Shown in pieces: positions 57,101 to 63,100 of a stretch of 64,000 nucleotides of DNA. Location of the stretch: assembly GCA_009767595.1 (NCBI GenBank), contig VSDK01023833.1:180994-244993 (forward strand), read 5' to 3'. Within the stretch, counting starts at the first letter, position 1. Each line of letters opens with the position of its first letter. The translations under genes were made by a program, and so were the position numbers. Below the pieces are notes generated by a model. The model was not told where the DNA came from. It saw only the letters and a list, made by a program, of their open reading frames with translations, and made no database searches. Source of the DNA: Symbiodinium kawagutii (taxonomy: Eukaryota; Sar; Dinophyceae; Suessiales; Symbiodiniaceae).

Positions 57101-60100
57101 GTCCCAAAAACTATGTGAGTGTTTCTCAAAATAGGGGACCCCCCAAAATGGTTGGTTCATCACTTAAAAATTCTTGATGTTGGATGATTTGGAGGGTACC
57201 CATATTTTGAGAAACCACCATGTAATGATGATGCTTTTCGGCACTGATATAGGGCCGTTGGTTCGGGCGTTGTGCGGCAGTTGACTATGGTTCGTTGCTT
57301 GAAAGCTATGGGTATGGGCTGTTAAGTCACTTGTGGGATGTTCACCAGGGGTACCGGGACCCAAAGCCAGATATGAGAATGAATATGAGTCAATGCCACA
57401 TTTTCCTTCAACTTGGGTCCGACAAGCATCCCAACAAAGCAGCTTTGTTCATTTTGAGACCAGGGTGTTGGATCAATACAGAGACACTTATGATCTTTGC
57501 ACTGCAACTTGTCTCGAATCAAGACTCAGTGGAGCAGCGAGAGTACTCTTGAGTAGGCCATGCTGCTGTTTGTTTGATCGGAGTGTTTCTCACCCTTTAG
57601 CAAACCAATCTAATCAATCCATGATTGTCTTCTTATTATAGCTATTGTGGTTGGTGATTCTAAACATTTTCTATTTTCCCAAGCATTTGAGGATAGTTGC
57701 GGAAGTTGGTTGACTCATAATTTTCCTAGGGTATGAAACCACCAGCCAGCATCGTTACATATTCCATCTGGATGCCATTGCCAGCAGTATCGAGCCACGG
57801 ATGACTTGGCAGTGGGTCAAAACCCTTAGTCCCCCTCTTTCCCCTATCATGAACCACTGTTTTCCATATGAAATTGTGGGTGGAAATCCCCCATGAGTTG
57901 GTTGGTGAACTGCTTGACCCAGCTCGCCACTTGAGGCTTTGTCGCAGTATGTCATGCTGAATCTGGTGACTGCAGTGATCTGCGACAATTCCATGAAGAT
58001 AGTGAGTGCCAGAAGCTCAGTTCAGCTGCACCGCCGGAGAGGCGATCGGATGGTTTCTACACCATTGGTGGTTCCAAAACCACGCGCAGCTGGGGGAGCG
58101 CTGGAGTTCAAGTTGTTGTGGTGGTGTTAAACATTTTTTGTTTTCACCTAATACTTGGTATGGTTGGTTGATTGGCTCATTTCTCTCAGAAGGGCTCAAA
58201 CCAACAGCAAAGGCAGGGTTGGGAGATGACCAACGGAGAAATCAGCAGCATCAAAGAAAACACATCGCGCATTTTTGATAATTACTCGTTTTTTGATGCT
58301 CAGAGAAACCAAAAAATCATGCTTTGTGTATGGTTCATTCATGCTCAGTCATGGTTTCCGTACTCGTTTGTTTGTTTGGTTGGTTGATTTGCTGTTGTTC
58401 TTCCTGATGTTGATAACTTAAAGTTGAACGGCCGAAAACAACTGACATCCCTTAAGCCACTTCCTATCACATGATTTTCAGATTCCCGCAGTCTGGTTCA
58501 AGCGTTCTGTTCAGAAATGCTTTTCCGTCAGACATGCAAGTCGAAACTAGTCAAAAGACACAGCCAAGAAAGCTTGATGTTTGGGGTGAATAGTAGTATT
58601 GACGTCAGTGGCGGGATTGCCCCGAGTAGTAGTGGCAGGTAGCCGGCTTTTATGGGCTTTTGTTGGGTAGACTTTATTTTTTGTAAAGGTGCATTACTGG
58701 TGGTAGCCCATGGTAGTCCCGCAAGATATCACAGGGTTGATGTTTCCTACCCAGACCACTTCATTGCAGCTGAAAGCTCTGTGGCGGAACCCGCGTCCAA
58801 GGCAGACGAGGCTGATCAAGCACGGGAGGCGGAAGAGGAAAAGAAACGACAAATCGAGGACGCCAAAGCGGCCATGGTATGGAGATAGAAAACGAGTTGT
58901 CCTTAGGCATCATGAAGCATCCTGGCTGTAGTGGTGGCTTTGATGATTGAGTTCTTTATCCAATCTGAACTACCAATGGTGGTTTCATAACTCCCATGAG
59001 TACTAAGAACTCAATTATGCTGTTTGCGGATGTTTATGGTGTTCTCAGATTAAAGAACCCAATCAAGATGAACTACCAATGGTGGTTGAAGCATGAATAT
59101 CATCTTAAGCACCATGAAACCACCATTTCGCCATAACCACACACCATGAATACTACGAGGTGGTTATAGCCAATGGCTAAACCAGGGGTTTCAAACCATT
59201 GGTGGTTTGTGGTTTCAAATCTGTTATAACCAAATGTTGACTATAACGACCAATGGTTGTTTCAACAACTTGACTATAGCCACTGGTGGTTTGTGGTTTC
59301 AAATCTGATGGCTGCTCCCAGGAGCTTCGTGAACTCTTCAAGCTCTTGGACTCGGATGGAAGTGGCGAGGCCGGCGACGGAGGGTTGCGGTTGGTCCGAG
59401 GGGGACAGGCGGCCGTGGCCATGGCCATGGCAACTCATGCTTTGCAGGTTAAACTCATGGTATACCTACCGGGTTGAACTTTTAAGGCCAACCTCCCTTT
59501 TGATGGAGGTCATGGTTTGAGTAGCAATTGGTCTTCCAATGGTACATTGCCAAGTGAACCGTGATTGATTTGTTCCAAACCCTGCTTGTGAATCACTAGT
59601 AATTATGATGTCACAGCTGGTATATTTCAAGAAACCGCCGCATAGTCATCCAGCATAGCTACGGCTGCACATCCATGTGCGACCAACCAACCACATACTT
59701 GTTGAAAACGATGTAGTGATTGATAACCCATAGCAATCAAGCATATACTTTGATACCACATATGCTGGTTGATAACCGATATAGTTGATTAATCACTAGC
59801 CATGTGGCTATCAACACCTGTATTAATTAGATTTCATGAGGAATCATTGAGTTATAGTTATTGAAAACCAATTTGCTTGTTAGTTTACCAAGTCATCTAC
59901 TTGGTAGTTATGGTATCTCATGGTATGTTATGGTTATCAATATAGGACTATATTTTAAGACTTGACTAGTGTGACAATAGTCATTGGCTATTGACTCATG
60001 ATTCATAGTGTAATGGATAGCGATTGATAACCTATGGTTATGTCGTAACTTATAGCTATATGATTATCAGCAACTGCGTGTTGACCAGACCACGGTATTA

Positions 60101-63100
60101 GTTGTTTATAGAACTCAATGTTTGTCAATGCAAGACTAAGAAGCTATACGGCTCTGGGTCAGAACCCTGGTACCCCTGGTGTACCTCCATTAACCATTAT
60201 ACTCCCCATGGTTTTTGTTGCTTGATAATTACCAATTATTGATGGTGAATATTGACCCATGGCTAACCAATACAGTAGTTTATCAGCCACTACAGATCCA
60301 TCACCTGGTGGCTAATCCCGATCTCGATCCCATATCATTTGTTAACTCTTAGCTATACAACCATGGTTATGTAACCATTACTTGTTGACAACTACAGTTT
60401 AACCATTACACAACCATTAAACCTGGTTATGTAACCATTAAACCTGGTTAGCTATACAACCAGTACAGTGGTTTATCGATAGGTGGTTTATCTGGATGCC
60501 GCTGTTCGCCGGCAGACTACAGTGGTTGATCCCATAGATTCCATACCATTTGAAGATGCCACGTCCGCCGGCTTGACAGTGCACGCAGGTGGACACTGCA
60601 GAGTTCGACAGCGCCTTCGAAATTCCCGTGCCGAGACAGCGAAATGGTGACAGATGTCATCTGCTTCCTACAGAGTGGTAGCCCCCAGTTCGTCAACTCT
60701 GCTTAGAACTGAGGTGACTACAAGTTGGGGTCGATACAACTATACTTGGGAGGGTTGTACGGAGGGTTCCACGCTGTAGCGATCACGTTGGTGGGCTTTG
60801 TTCCATGGGGTTTAGCATCTCCCTGACCGTGCTGGGGTGACTTCATCCGCCGGGGGTAGTGATTGTTGGTTGATCTGATGTTGCTATGGCGAATCAAGAA
60901 GGAATAAACCACAACTGTTCCCAAAATGCTCATAGATGCTTGTCAGATCTTTTCAGAATGGTTACAAAGACAGCTTTATGATGGTTACTGGTTATTACAA
61001 TGGTTAATCATGATGAATAGTGGTTAGGGAGGAGTGATGATTAGTATCATGGTTCAAGGTCCGTCATGCCATCCCAACGGGGTTCGTTGGCTAGGTAGTT
61101 CCGACCGGAAGGAGCTTACGAGCCAAGGTGATCATTGGCAATTTTGTCCAAAATATAGGTGCCCTACCTGCTAGATTTGACACAACAAATAGGTGCCCTT
61201 GTAGTGAGAACCCGGCCAATGGACAACATTTGATGAGAAGGGCAGCTAGCATTCCTGGGAGTTTCTCTTTCATTAGGATGATCGTCCAGGAAAATGGGGA
61301 TCTGCTGGTTTTCAGTGCTATGTGGCTCCTACTGACCAATCGTAGTAGAAGTGGACCAGTGACGGTTTTTAGGGTTTGGGCATTTTTTTTAAACACTCAC
61401 TATGAGCATTTGAGTAGCTGCAAAAACGCGGGTTTTGGATGTTTTTAGGGAGTCTGCAGAATCCTACCATACTATTAGCTATCAATGTACCAATATTATC
61501 CTACCAACCATCAATCCTGGCTTATAATGACCATACTAATTAATCATTGATATCAACATTAAACACTACATTTTGGCAGGGCAGCAGGATGGAACTCCTG
61601 ACGCATCAGTCGTCTTCTGGGATCTTCAACCGCAGTCGAGGCCCTGAAGAACAAGCTGCTGCTGCTCGGCCTTGAGGAGGCGGGGCTACAGCCACAACGG
61701 TGGTGTCACGTGGTTTCTCAAGCCATAGCCCACAAATGGTTGGTTTATTGCTATAAAATGGTTGGTTTATTGCTTTAAATGATTGATATAGGATGATTCA
61801 GGGCTACCCCTATGACTTGAGAACCCGCTATATGAGACTCTATCCTTTAGATTTGATCCTTCCACTCCGTGGCAGTGTCATCCTATGTCTTGGGCGGAAA
61901 ATGGTCGGGCTATGGTCCACACCTCTGAGCTATTCTCAAACATCTCGGGGTCCATCCACTTCGTTGTTCAAGTTGGTTCCACTCCAAGCTGCTGCCACTT
62001 CCCTCGGACCATGGGAGTAGCCCTGGCTTCACCTCACCGGTCCGCCCCTGGGGCAACGTTGCGGCCAGACCGAGCTGAAGCGCTTCTTTCGCGCCCTGGA
62101 CTCGGATGGATCCGGTTCCATGGGCATCGATGAGTTCTGCGAGGCACAGGGGCAGCCAGCATGAAGCCCACCATCAACCAGAACTGAGTCATCGATAGGC
62201 GGTTGTTCATAGCACTTGTGGTGTTTGATCTTTATGATGATAGTTCAAAACAAGCATATCGATAGGTGTGATTACCTAGTACTAATGTTAGTAATGTTGA
62301 GTATTGAGTAATCATGGTTAAAACTAGTGGATGCAGCATAATTATAACAGATAACAGTTCTTCGTTATTATCACTAAGTCGCACAAAATCAACTACAATC
62401 ATGGTGGCGGTTGATGATCCAAGATAATGTTTCCGGATGGTGGTTAGCAACAATGGCTCACAATGGTTCACTATGGTTTACACACCTCATCACTATCGAA
62501 ACTCTGCTGGTTGGTGGTTCTAAGCACTTTTTAGCCAATATTTCAGGAACGTTGGTTGGCAAGCACATTTTGTCATAGAGGTGGTTCAACCCCAAACCAG
62601 TCTGCCAGTAGCTGGTGGCCACTGGTGGCCACTGGTGGCACTTGCAGGGCATTCCGGAGCTCTTTGGTCAAGCTTCCTCCTTCACCATGTTGAAGGCCAA
62701 GAAGAAGGTGGGGCGGGTGCTGTGGAACACCGATCAAGTTGTAGTCTTCTGAGGTTCGCTGGCGGACTTATATGGCAATGGGTCAATATTACAATGGGGG
62801 ATAATCACCAATTAATAATAAGGAAAGCAATGGTAAATGAACCACTAGTCTAGGAACAAAGTTTATACTAGTAACATACTGATACTTATTAACAACTAGT
62901 ACCATACTGGTTTCTATTGGCGATAGTACTAGGAATGCATCACCAGGGGTACAGGGTTTTGACCCACTGCCATAAATAATGATGTCGAAGTGATCTTGGT
63001 TTCTGAGGATGATGTCATGATACTCTCCTTGAAACTAAGATAGGCCTTCCCAAATAGGGCTTGAGTGACTGGTCTCCTATTGGAATAGCCCGTTGGGAGG

